From positions 29,078,214 to 29,142,213 of the forward strand of contig NC_064433.1 of the NCBI RefSeq assembly GCF_023343835.1: a stretch of 64,000 nt of DNA, written 5' to 3'. The notes under the pieces are model-generated. The model saw nothing but the letters and a program-made list of their open reading frames with translations. It ran no database searches and had not been told where the DNA came from. Within the stretch, counting starts at the first letter, position 1, and each line of letters begins with the position of its first letter. Source of the DNA: Lagopus muta. Taxonomy: Eukaryota > Chordata > Aves > Galliformes > Phasianidae. A program made the position numbers and the translations under genes. Positions 52,330 to 62,715 of this stretch are shown here, piece by piece.

Positions 52330-53100
52330 AACAAACAGCTCCCTCGCCTTGCTGGCCACCCCAATTTGGTGCCGCCCTGGATACGATGGCCAAACCGACA
52401 CCGAGGTCGAGAGCAGCAGCCCGTCAAGAAACTTCCACAGCGCACAGCGCAGCCTTCACCCTCACGCCCCGGCCGCCCACCGAACCCTGCTCAGCGCGCC
52501 GCCATCGCCGCCCCACATGCCGCACTCAGTGTGCCCAGCACGGTACCCAGCGCGGTGCCCAGCCGCCTCCCCCCGGCCCCACTGCGGCCCTACCCGGCAC
52601 AGCGGCGCTCAACGCGCGCTGCCGCCCATGCTGCGACACAGCGGCCCGCACCGCCCGGCTCGACCCGGCCCGGCCCGCTCTTCCGCTGACGCGCAACGAC
52701 TCGCGCCGAGCGTTGCGAGCGAGCCGGGCGCTTCCGTTAACGCCCGAGCGGCGCCGGAAGCAGCGGGAGCGGGGCTGCGGAGTGGGACGCGGCGGAGGTG
52801 AGCGCGGTTCCGAGCGCGGGGTTCTGAGGGCGGAGGTGGAACTGGGCCCTACGCGCGGCGTTCCCCTGGTCGGTGGGGCTGCGGCGCAACGCGGGCGGGC
52901 GGCACCTCCCGCACGCCGCGTTGGGGGGCGGAGGCTGCGCGGAGCGGCGCCGGGGTCCCGGGTATGTCCGGCCCTGGGCGTGGGGAGCGCGGGGATGGAG
53001 AGGCGGGGAGGGGAAGGGGAGAACGGCTGCTGCTGATGCTTGACACGGGCGGTGTCGGCAGCCTGCGTGAGTCTGGGAAGCTGGAGGTACGAACCTCACT
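52330..53100. promoter_or_regulatory. CpG island, probable bidirectional ZCRB1/PPHLN1 promoter
   Basis: A GC- and CpG-dense block lies between ZCRB1 (leftward) and PPHLN1 (rightward). Near its centre are ETS/GABPA-type motifs on both strands: CTTCCG at about 52680 and 52730 (minus-strand CGGAAG) and GCCGGAAGC at about 52753. Such paired ETS sites are typical of TATA-less divergent promoters. A candidate ZCRB1 first-exon donor is CCGG followed by GTAGGG (exon end near 52594, minus), and a candidate PPHLN1 first-exon donor is GGCGGAG followed by GTGAGC (exon end at 52797, plus). Transcription starts are inferred. The long Pro/Arg-rich frames across the island are composition artefacts. Confidence 0.8.
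52750..52797 (+). other. PPHLN1: Candidate PPHLN1 first non-coding exon
   Basis: Rightward transcription from the CpG island could use the consensus donor GTGAGC at 52798. The exon's start is not visible; 52750 is a guess from the ETS motif. This exon ends in G and cannot by itself supply the A of the split PPHLN1 start codon, which fits the extra exon at 57176-57218 lying between. Confidence 0.4.
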
Positions 53101-53391
53101 TCTTAAACTTTATTTTCATTCTTTAAGCCCGCGGGTGACAAGATATTTTCGTTCTCAGTTTTGTTCTGACAGGAAGAGTCTTAGTTCTGTGTAGTTACAC
53201 GAGTTAGCTCTCGGAGGCGTGCGAAGCCATTGAGGTGCCTTCGGCGCGGCTCCTCGTGGTGCTGGGGCAGTACCTGGCTGCTTCTGCGGGGCAGCCTGAG
53301 AACTACGTCACCTGTCCGATTTTCTTGGATGTCCTAAAATAAATCTTGATGCTCGGCTTAACAGAGGTGTCCTGTAACTCAGAGTCTTTGC

Positions 53392-53942
53392 ACGAGGGCT
53401 GCTCCAAAAGTAGTGCCTCCGTTTTTATTATGTTGGTCCACAACATCAGAGGCAGATGTTGGTGGTACAGCAGTAGAGGCTGGGCCTTCCCACCAATATT
53501 CTGTTACTTTTTGTTGCTGTGCAAATGATGGCAGCAAAGGGGCAGTCTGACACAACGGTATCGGACATGGAATATCATACAAAGCAAAGGTGTGTCGTTG
53601 AATTCTTCCATGTAGAAAAGAATTGTGCCCATTGCCACTCATCAGCGCTTGCTGAATATTTCTGAAGACCAGCCAGTGCACATTAGCACAATGAGGTGCT
53701 GCATTTCAGCAGTCATGACAGCAGCAGTGGGTCACTTCCACTGGTACCTGTTTTTATGAATGCAGCATGCAGGCTCTTGTTCATTGCTGGCAAAAATGAA
53801 CAGCTAATTGTGATGACTACATTCAAAAATAGTGTTTTGTAGCTGCGAATTTCCTCTAACAAACAGTGTTATTGTGCTCTTCGTATCTGTTGTAGTTTCC
53901 ATGGAAATAAATAGGGGGCGTTACTTTAGTAGCAACCTACAT
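53392..53942 (+). mobile_element. Galluhop-type Tc1/mariner element, internally deleted
   Basis: The left end (ACGAGGGCTGCTCCAAAAGT) and the inverted right end (about 53915-53942, GCGTTACTTTAGTAGCAACC) are the imperfect terminal inverted repeats of the mariner family called Galluhop in chicken. The left part keeps the start of the transposase frame from about the Met codon near 53568, and the right part keeps the C-terminal codons; the join is near 53705-53720. A full element is about 1.2 kb and this one is 551 bases, so most of the transposase, including the catalytic core, is missing. It lies in PPHLN1 5' intron sequence. The open frame on the opposite strand (53379-53681) is a shadow. Confidence 0.88.
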
Positions 53943-54500
53943 GTTTCAGCACTTGAAGTCTGCTCTCTGATAGCATCTGGGTAGGCTCTTTGCCCTAGGT
54001 GGAGTTGTGATGTAAAGTGTCGTGATTAGTTCTTCAATCTAGGTATTTGGAACTTCAAGGGAGCAAAGAATCTGTGGGAGGCATACAAAGAGATCTGAAA
54101 GTGCTGAGTAGAGCCGGAGGTATTAATTCCTCTTGCAGAAATACTCAGCATTTCTTGATACTTTCAAGCATCAATGCTGAAAGCATTACAATTTTGACCT
54201 GTTATGACAATGACACGGTGAGCTGACATATTTTGTTGTCCATCTGTTCATGCTGCAAGGTGGAAAGGCATTGCAGAGGTGGTGTTCTGTGCAGATGTTG
54301 TATTAGCAGCAATGGCGGAGCAGTCCTATTGCAGCATGGCAGGATACTCTTTTCATGGCGTTGATAGTGAGGAAGGATGGGGTATTGGTAACTGTGGGTG
54401 TTCACAGAAAGATATAAAGATTAATGTTAATATTAGCTCCCAAAGCATTCTCTCCATTCCTATTAGGAAGAGATGGATTCTCTCTGCATTTCTGTTCTAG

Positions 54501-54523
54501 TTTTTTTTTTTTTTTTTTTTTTT
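54501..54523. repeat. Poly(T) tract
   Basis: A run of 23 T on the plus strand in PPHLN1 5' intron. No retrocopy body with a polyadenylation signal is evident on the minus strand beside it. Confidence 0.8.
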
Positions 54524-54682
54524 AATCAATACTTTTCTCTCATAGTTCTGATGCTTTGAGTTATAATGGAGAACTGTGTCTGCTCAGTGTTCTCAGCCTG
54601 CCCCAAACTCTAGTTTATCCATTTTACTTCTTGTCTAACTAGGAATGCCAGAGTATATTTGAAGAATTATCAAATCTGCATT

Positions 54683-55158
54683 CATGGAGTTGTTGGAGCA
54701 GGTCCAGAGGAGGGCCATGAAGATGATCAGAGGGTTGAAGCACCTCTCCTATGAGGAAAGGCTAAGGAGTTGGGGCTCTTCAGAGTGGAGAAGGCTCCGG
54801 GGAGACCTTATAGCAGCCTTCCAGTACCTGAGGGGGAGCTACAAGAGAGCTGAGGATGGACTTTTTATAAGGGCAGGTAGCGTCAGGAGGAGGGGAAGTG
54901 GCTTTAAACTGCAAGAGGGTAGATTTAGACTAGATATTAGAAAAAAGCTCTTTACTGTGAGGGTGGTGAGACACTGGAACAGGTTGTCTGTCCAGTGAGA
55001 CTGTGGATGCCCCCTCTCTGGAAGCACTCAAGGCCAGGCTAGATGGAGCTTTGAGCAACCTAGTCTAGTGGGAGGTGTCCCTGCCTATAGCAGGGGAGTC
55101 GGAACTAGGTGGTTTTAAGTGTCCCTTCCAACCCAAACCATTCTCTGATTCTCACTGC
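54683..55158 (+). mobile_element. CR1 LINE fragment with ORF2 remnant
   Basis: Plus-orientation CR1 from GGAGTTGTTGGAGCAGGTCC to CCATTCTCTGATTCTCAC. The frame at 54684-54998 carries ORF2 C-terminal signatures (Glu-Gln-Val-Gln-Arg-Arg-Ala at the start, Phe-Lys-Leu-Gln-Glu-Gly-Arg-Phe-Arg-Leu-Asp-Ile and His-Trp-Asn-Arg-Leu near its end) and is then interrupted. It is a dead LINE fragment and not a host gene. Confidence 0.93.
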
Positions 55159-56427
55159 TGCAAGAAGAAGTTGCATTTTCAGTGTGTCTATCCTCAAATA
55201 AACAATAGGTGGCTGTTGTGAAATTGGCCATGAGAAGAACAGAGTCTTCAGCATCTTTCTTATGTCTTACTTATACAGGATCATGTATTTTTTTTATTTT
55301 TTTTTTATTTTTTGAGGACTTTCCAAAACACAGGAGGGACAAGATTAGTCCATGTTTGTCAATTGTCAGAGTTTTTGTCACATTAGCAGTTGTTACAATT
55401 GTCACAGTAACAGTACAAAGCCAGATGTGTTCCAGTAGCAGCAAGAACAGTACAGCCGCCTTGCCTCTGGATTTGGAGCATGGTCTTGGTATGGCAAGAA
55501 TTAGCCATCTGGGGTATAAAGCTGCATGTTTTTGGAGCAACAATATGGATTCTGAAGAAGGTTGATAGCATACACTGAAATATTCGAAACCCTGGTGAAG
55601 TTGATATTTATAGCAGTGATTAAAATCGATGTCTCAAGAAAGTGTAAACAGACAAGAATGATGTGCAAAACATTGCAGAGTAATGGGATGTTTTCACAAA
55701 CATCAGCTTTTTTTTAGCTTGTTAATGTTGCTTGGGAAGGAAAGAATAATTAACTGTTGATCGATGAAGAAAACTCACTTGTGTAGAAATTTGACGTTTA
55801 AGTAACCTGTGTAATCTTCATGATGAAGAAAACCTTTTAGTGTTAGCTCTGCTACAGCAGTGCATAGCAAGATGCAGCTCTGTGACAAGTGGAGCCAAGC
55901 CAACCTTGGCAGCAGGCCGCCACAGAGCAGCCTGTGCTGCATCCATACAACGGCTTCTGTGTACAATGGTGTAGCAGCTTTTGAGAACATAAAGAACTTG
56001 CTATAGCAAAAACAGTCAACTTTGAGCAAGAACAAGGAGAAAGTGGCTTAAATTCATATTGCAGGTCATTGCATTTCATGACAGTGAAGAAAAATCAATT
56101 ATCTTTGATGTATGTGCTAATAGAAGATGATGTTAGTCACAGGGAAATTAAGGTATGAAACAAAAATAAGTATTTATTTCTGATCTTTGTTTTGAAACAA
56201 GATTGTCCTGAGAGAACAGGTAATGTAGTGCAGAAAGCTTGAGGTTTGCTACCATGAAACCTTGTTAATGGAATCTTCTCAAATTGATTGGAAATGTTTT
56301 GGCATGTCATCAATATTATTAAAGCTGTATGCTGATTAGGTCACATTGTTTAAGAAATCTCTACTATAGAAACAGATGAGGTGTGTTCAGAATGCTGAGA
56401 AATGTGCTTTTCTCCCTTTAAGTATAT

Positions 56428-56470
56428 GTATGTGCGTGCGTGTGTATATATATATATATATATATATATG
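56428..56470. repeat. (TG/TA)n microsatellite
   Basis: A TATGTGCGTGCGTGTG lead runs into about ten TA dinucleotides on the plus strand. Likely polymorphic in length. Confidence 0.85.
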
Positions 56471-57175
56471 ATTATTGTATTTTGGGTAACATCCTCACTT
56501 TCATTGGTTCCATCTAAAATCTGTCCATTTAGTCCTCTATATAAACGTTTTTTTTCCCCCTTTTTTCTTGCCAGTGTTTTGGACAGCATACTTGATAATT
56601 GGTTGTCTTATCAATTGTCACCATTTTCTTCCTAATTGAAAATCTTCTCACAAGAATTTTTTTTCATCCCTCTTTACCTTTCCATTCTTTCTTCTTCTCT
56701 ATAAAATTGTGAATATTTTTTTCCTTCAGTCCATTGGTGTTTGTCATACTATGTTCTATCTTTTTTCTATTTTTGAGGTGTCCAAATACTAATAATTCTT
56801 GCAAGTTTCAGTATTTTTCTAAAACAGTGATAGAAATGGAAGTGTGGGCTGTGCTATCTTATAGTCTGTAATGGACCTGTACATGAGTGTGGGTGATTGC
56901 TACCTGGAAAAAGGTCATAATAGGAAAACAATGCTCTGAGTATTACTATTTTTTGTTTCAGAAAATATACCTACATGAATTTAGCTGAATTTAGCTGACA
57001 TTCATATTCTTTCTAAACCGAGTGTAGTGAATTACCCTGTGCTCACCCAAACAGAGTAAGAGGGATGGGCAGCAAAGGGATTTAGATTTCAAATGTTTGG
57101 TTTACTTACAGAAAATTAATTTATGAGATTATATGCATTTTTTCACTAATTTCAGTTGCTTTTTTTTTTTCCCAG

Positions 57176-57218
57176 GTAATGGGTCTTCAGAGGCAAAGTC
57201 TCTAAGACTAACAGAAAA
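57176..57218 (+). other. PPHLN1: PPHLN1 5' UTR exon supplying the A of the start codon
   Basis: The acceptor is a long T run followed by CCCAG and the donor is AAAA followed by GTGAGTATG, a near-perfect consensus. The 43-base exon ends in A, exactly what is needed to complete ATG with the TG that opens the next exon. It also contains a short upstream ORF at 57179-57205 (ATG, eight codons, TAA). The exon is deduced from splice signals and start-codon logic, not from protein similarity. Confidence 0.75.
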
Positions 57219-58579
57219 GTGAGTATGCTGGTGATTGCTGTTATTCATAAGAATATATAGCTGACGTGGTGCTACCTCTGATTAGAGTTGATAAATCCCT
57301 TATCTTGTTGATTCTTGACAACTCGGATAATTGTCAGTTTTGTATAGCCTCATAAATCTATCTCCAGGTATCTAATTTCAGAAAAGAAAAATAGCTAATG
57401 TTAATCTCTCCTGAAAATATCCTGCTATTTTTTCTTCCTGTAGATTATTCTTAATTGCTAGAACCCATTGTGAAAGGAAACATTGAGAAATGTAATTCTA
57501 GCAGTTTCGTAACGATTTTCAGCCATGTGTGTTTTACACTTTTTTGCCTATATGATCATCAAAAAGGTTTCAGCTCCTTGAATTTGTGCTGTCTAATACA
57601 GCGCGACTAGAATCATTTAAAGTATTGGTTTATTTTCACCTGTTATTAATTTATTAATTTTGATTTTGGAAGTCACTATTTTTTTGAAAGAGGAATCTCC
57701 ATGATCTGCTGACTCACAGTTTAAAACACAAAATCTTCATGTGAAGAATGCATTTAATTCATGTTTTCAGAACAGAGTTTTGTGTTAATTGATTACTAAC
57801 TGATAACTGATTGTGTTGTGCCTTATCCTGCTTCCAAAAGGCCAAGATGATAAAATAAAAGTTTTACATAAGAAAGCATGAATTCTTCAATCTAATAAAG
57901 ATGAGTTAAATTCATTTTTTAAAAAAAAAAGTTTCTTTAAAAAACAGTGATAACAAAATTGCTGTAAGGATTTTGTGTATTTCTACAATTGATAATAGAG
58001 TGTGTACAGATGTCACTAGGACTGTTTACAGTATCTGTAGATCTTGGATTTATTCTGATTATACTGCACTAATATCCAGTTCTTACACATAGTGTCAATT
58101 ATTTTTTTTAAAAGCGAGTAACAGAACTCTGTATAAACTTAAGTATGAGTTTGCCACAGATCTCAGCTTTATTTAAACCCATTTTCAGGCTGTGTAAACT
58201 ATCAGTGCTCCAGCTTATATTTTGTGATGGAGAATGCAGATGTTGTTTTCATGACTACAAATTCTGACTATTTTAAACTACATCTGTCATCACTTAGAGG
58301 AAGTTCACACTGGTGGTTGTTGGTACTGAAGAAGTTTTGAACAACACTGTTATCAGAAATTTTATTTCTAGTGCTTTGCCTTAAATTACTTACTCATTAA
58401 TTAGTTTATATAACTAGACAGATTTATAAGGACCTCATTTAAAAACAAATAGCGTACAGAGCTTATGCGTAATATATTACCTTGGGAGAAGCCCAAGAAC
58501 CTTTGTTTCTATGCTTAGTATCCTCTCATCTATTCATGACAAGTCTGGTTTTGACTCATTGGTTTTTTATTGTCATCAG
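57219..58579. other. PPHLN1: PPHLN1 intron between the UTR exon and the first coding exon
   Basis: A 1.36 kb AT-rich intron interrupting the start codon. Apart from a short A tract near 57921 I see no element in it. Confidence 0.65.
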
Positions 58580-58671
58580 TGGCATATCGGAGAGATGAAA
58601 TGTGGTCTGAAGGACGATATGACTATGAAAGACTTCCAAGAGAACGCCTTCCTCCAAGGTTTCATCCTGAT
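58580..58671 (+). CDS. PPHLN1: PPHLN1 first coding exon (start codon split by intron)
   Basis: After the acceptor TTGTCATCAG the exon opens with TG, then GCA TAT CGG. With the A of the preceding exon this makes ATG and the N-terminus Met-Ala-Tyr-Arg-Arg-Asp-Glu-Met-Trp-Ser-Glu-Gly-Arg-Tyr, which is that of human periphilin. It encodes residues 1 (part) to 31, ending His-Pro-Asp, phase 0, with donor GTATGT. If the upstream exon is skipped, the next start would be Met8. Periphilin is a nuclear subunit of the HUSH complex with TASOR and MPP8, which silences retroelements via H3K9 methylation. Confidence 0.95.
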
Positions 58672-58916
58672 GTATGTCTGTACTTCGTTTCTTTAGCGTT
58701 ATACCACTCTACTGCACCTTCATACTGTGACCTGTTCCAGAAGAGCAGGATTTTTGTCAGTTCTGAAGTTCCTGTTAAACCTTTGCATCATGGTTGTCCA
58801 ACCTTTTGGCTCACCTGGTCCACGCTTAGTGAAAAAGAAATTCCCTTGGGCTGCATATAAAATAAATAATGTGATAGTTAATGTTTAAGGTTTTTATAAT
58901 TAAAATAATTTTTATT

Positions 58917-59160
58917 TTATATTTTATATTTATATACAAAACAGATAATTCTAAGGAAGGCAACAAAAACATAAAACTGGTGCGACGTTGGACTTTGTTT
59001 TTGTGAAACTAATGCATCAGTTTTTGGTTTGATGGCAGTGGTTGCAATTCTTAATGAACTCTCAAGGTGTTCATAAGAGATGATTGTTCTAATTTTACTC
59101 TTCCAGTTGTTCATCCTTGAAAATAGTTGCTCACAAATGTACGTGCTGCCAAAAAAGTGA
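58917..59160 (-). pseudogene. hAT transposase C-terminal dimerisation domain remnant
   Basis: The minus strand encodes Phe-Gly-Ser-Thr-Tyr-Ile-Cys-Glu-Gln-Leu-Phe-Ser-Arg-Met-Asn, followed by Lys-Ser-Lys-Ile-Arg and Glu-His-Leu-Glu-Ser-Ser-Leu-Arg-Ile-Ala. This is the classic hATC signature (Ser-Thr-x-x-Cys-Glu-x-x-Phe-Ser-x-Met, then Lys-Ser-x-x-Arg, then His-Leu). It remains open for about 80 codons, but the upstream part of the gene has stops and shifts, so it is a pseudogene. Confidence 0.85.
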
Positions 59161-59737
59161 TGACATGAATAAGGTGTGATTGTGAAGTGAGGGACGCTTT
59201 TCTCTGATATATCTTAAGAAAGTCTGGTAAAGAGGAGTGATCAAGTGTTTCTTCGAGTTGTGCATCTGATTACAACTTTATACTTTCCATTAGAAAATTT
59301 ACAGGAGGTGTACTTACGATGAAAATGAAATCCCAAATATTAAAAAAATACGTTTCAAAAATCTTGAAATCCATTCTCAATTTCCTTGATCAAAATGCAG
59401 AGCACAGCTGCATAGTTTCCACTGTTCACAGGACTGTGTTTAGCCATTGTATCAAAATGTGTAAAATTATTTGCCATAACTTGAGCTTGCTGTAATTTGT
59501 TTCATTTTGAATGCTGTTATGATTTGAAATGCAGTGCAGATAGTTGATTTTGATCTCAAAAGATGTGTGTTTAACTCATTTAAATGAGCAGTCAATTCCA
59601 CCCAGAATGTTATTCTGTAGCCGTTTTGCATCTTCATATTCTGACACCAGTTTTCCTTCTAACTCCACAAATGACTTAATCTTATTTTACAAATTGTAAA
59701 AACTTCTAGCGTTTTAGCCCAACTTAACCACCTTATT

Positions 59738-59880
59738 TCAGAAAGTAAGGTAAAAAACAACAATGCCCCCATAATTGACATCCATACTTTTAAGGAAGTC
59801 CTGGAATTGGAGATGAGTCAGTGCCTTGGGCTTTATGAAATTCACTGCTTTGATGACATTATAACATGTCATTGTTTCTT
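59738..59880 (-). pseudogene. hAT transposase core-region remnant
   Basis: The minus strand reads Val-Asn-Phe-Ile-Lys-Pro-Lys-Ala-Leu-Thr-His-Leu-Gln-Phe-Gln-Asp-Phe-Leu and then Tyr-Gly-Gly-Ile-Val-Val-Phe, resembling the conserved Asn-Phe-Ile-Arg-x-Lys-Ala-Leu-Asn-His-Arg-Gln-Phe-Gln segment just before the catalytic block in Charlie/ZBED-like transposases. Stops follow, and N-terminal zinc finger sequence is absent from the element. Confidence 0.75.
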
Positions 59881-60235
59881 TATAATGGGTTTCAGTTTGA
59901 GTGTGTGTGTGTGTGATGGGTGCAAGCAATGCACTGTGCCCTCCCTGGTATTCTGCTGTTGCCTCTGTGTTTTGCAACTGACTAATGAAACACAGTACTG
60001 TGTGATTTTTTGCAATATGAAAAGTTAATGATCCTGTAGGGCTGCATTACTAACTGTCTGTCCAGGGTGGCATGCATGGGTTGGACACTCCTGCTTTTAC
60101 ATCTTCTTCTTTGTCTTAGTTTCAGTGGGGCAGTATTGTTTTCTTCAGAGTGTCAGGTATGATGCTATGCTTTAGTTCTAGAAGAAAAACAAAGTTGATA
60201 ATGCTCCAATCTATACAGGTGCTGTCAAGGCCACA

Positions 60236-60352
60236 GTGAAACCTGTTCTAGTATTAAATGTGGAGATTGTGGCCCTGCCTGTGGTGGGGAGGGGTTGGAG
60301 ATTCATGATCCTTGAGGTCCCTTCCAACCCAGGCCATTCTGTGATTCTGTGT
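60236..60352 (+). mobile_element. CR1 3'-end fragment
   Basis: CTAGTATTAAATGTGGAGAT, GGGGTTGGAGATTCATGATC, GAGGTCCCTTCCAACCCAGG and CCATTCTGTGATTCTGTGTG mark a short plus-orientation CR1 3' end. The fragment resembles the 3' end of the 46 kb copy. Confidence 0.9.
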
Positions 60353-60888
60353 GAAGGGCCCAAGGAGCTGGGAGGAACAGAATGAGGACAGCTGACTGGC
60401 TGAAGGGATTTTTCAGCAATTAAAGTGTTCTTTTTAAAATAATTTGTGGAGAATCAGAGGTCCCACTATATTGTCTTTTCCCCAGGAATTTTCTCTCATG
60501 TTCATACATCTCAAACCACGTCAGAGGTGGTAAAATGGCTACTATTGTTCTTGTCACCAATGTAGTTTTCTATTATGATACTTACATACTAACATACTTC
60601 TGGGTTCTCTCTCATGTTTTCAGCTTCTTTTCTAGAAGCATACTACTGTAGCATAACTACTTATGTAGTCTTTTTGGTCAAATAATGCACTAGGGGTTGG
60701 CTACTCTGTGATGGTTTTAATGCTTTTTACAGACAACACAACAACATATGTACTTTTTCAGCAAGCTGGAAATCAGGTTGTGTTTGCTTATGTTGGTTAA
60801 TCAGTTTCTTCTCCAGTATATGTATCAGCAGTGAAATGCAAGAAAAGCCAGAATGTGTCTTCACACTTTGTTTTGTCTGTATACTTGC

Positions 60889-60909
60889 TTTTTTTTTTTT
60901 TTTTTTTTT
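60889..60909. repeat. Poly(T) tract
   Basis: A run of about 21 T in a PPHLN1 intron. Confidence 0.8.
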
Positions 60910-62715
60910 AATTAATTGATATTTGGCTTTTGTAATGAATAGCTAATTGCTAACTGTTGTGGCAGCGACATTCCTGAATTTTTCTAGTCTTTTGAGCTCT
61001 ACAGGGACCTAATTATGATGTATATATTATGGAATTTTACTTTAAAAGTTTAAAAAAATAAGATGCATTCTTTTGCTTACGTGGCTTATGTGGCGAGGTT
61101 TTTGTAGCGGGGCGCTTGAGGAGTTGGCCTTTATGAGAAGCTGCCCCATAGCATGTCAGGCAAAGCAAGATCTGAATCATTTTCTTAGTGGAAGATAGAT
61201 AAAAAGCTCCTTCTTGTACAGATCTGCTGGTTCAAGAGAACTTGCAGGCAGTTTCTGTCCATGCAAGGCTATGCCATTTTATCTGCGTTCACATGCAGAG
61301 GTCTGACCTAATTCTTGCTAGGCAAGTAAAGTGGAATTACATTATTATTTCTCAACCATATGAAAACTCTTAGCATTTGCTCATGGGTTAGGTATTGGAT
61401 CTGGGACGTGCCACTGATAAGGAAAGAAGTCTCACTTGCTTGAGAGAGGAAGAGGCTGTCCTAATCCAAACGTGGATGTTACTTACACAAGTTTGGATTG
61501 CTGTAGGAACACATGCTTTCAGAGGCTGGTTAACAGCAAAAAGTTAGGAGCACATCACAAAATCTAGTATGTCTTGAGCTCTTAGGTAACTGTCCTGCTG
61601 TGATGGGGACTACTGTAGGAGATAAAAGCACAGAACAGTTCTATCTTAGCTTCAGAGCATATCTCCTCTGAAAAAATGTACGTGAAGTTTGCCAATGAGG
61701 TAATGGTAGATCAAGCATTGTGGCTGCATGGTAATTTGTGTATAGTGTGTAATAATTTGCATCACCATGGTAGTAAGCTGGTTTTGGGTTGCCCTCTAGT
61801 GAATCTGTTGCTTCTCTCTGAATCTCTCTGAAATCAGAACAATATTGTTGTTTTTTTGGTTTGGGTTTTTTTCATGATCGTGTTTTGTAATTTGTGAACT
61901 GAATGTATTTTTCTGCCAAAACTATTGGTGCATTCATTATCTTGTGACTTAACACTGTTAGGAAAAAAAAGCAGTTTGGGTCTCTTTCCCCTCCCTCTCA
62001 GTTGCACCCGTACATTAAGTCTGCATTTATAACTTGTTTCTAAGCCCATGGAAAAGATGACTTGCTAAAGGAAAAAGATTCAAAAGACAAAGTCTTCAAT
62101 TCATGTTTCCATTTGCTTTTTATCTGCAGTGGCTTTACATAATACTCAGTTCTACAGAATTGAATTTGAATCTTTTGTAATTGTGCAATTTCACCTTAAT
62201 AAGCAAAAAATCTATTTAATTGGTAAATGGTGTATGATACTGTACTTGAAAATGTAATGCATTGATTTCTAGCAAAAAGCCATCCAAAACCTGGTTGAGA
62301 ATAAATCTGAGTGATAAAAACTGTCTGTCACTTGAATCATTGGGTCTCACACTGTGTTATGGTGAGAGGATGCTTATCTAATGAAATCATGAAACAAGGA
62401 CAGTCTTCACTATCATTTCTATGGTGTAGAAAATGTTATTGATGTTAAGGAAATTAATTGTTTTCAGATAGGCTCTGTTTTAAGGGCATGACAGATGTGA
62501 CTTTAATGTAGAAGTTGGAGAAACATGTACAGTAAATGCGTAGAAAATTTAGTTGACTACTTTAAAAATTCAGGGTAAACTGTGTTGAGAACTTTCCCTT
62601 TGTGGTTAAGCTTGCAGTACTTAAGGATTGCATCTGAATGGTGTCCAAATGACAACTTATTCCACCGTCCATTTGGCATGATCTGATGATCTGTGTTCTG
62701 GGCTGCATTAAAGAA

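Larger units (their letters stand above)
53110..57175. other. PPHLN1: PPHLN1 5' intron
   Basis: Sequence between the CpG island and the 5' UTR exon at 57176. It holds the Galluhop derivative, a T23 tract, a CR1 copy and a TA microsatellite. No coding exon is recognised. A further alternative non-coding exon cannot be excluded. Confidence 0.6.
58789..60093 (-). mobile_element. hAT-family DNA transposon fossil (Charlie-like)
   Basis: The ends are inverted repeats: CATGGTTGTCCAACC at the left and GGGTTGGACACTCCTG at the right (its reverse complement is CAGGAGTGTCCAACCC), the CAGGGGTGTCCAACC-type termini of Charlie-like hAT elements. Flanks CTTTGCAT and CTTTTACA may be a decayed 8-base target duplication. 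The length, about 1.3 kb, is less than a full element. The minus strand keeps pieces of hAT transposase, described separately. It begins about 120 bases after a PPHLN1 coding exon. Confidence 0.82.

Noticed and set aside
52386..53036. Overlapping long frames (up to 282 residues from 51953-52801) across the second CpG island
   Set aside because: They run from antisense CR1 into GC-rich promoter and show only low-complexity composition.
58570..58860. 96-residue frame reading through the PPHLN1 first coding exon
   Set aside because: Only 58580-58671 is exon; the rest is read-through past a good donor into the intron and hAT element.
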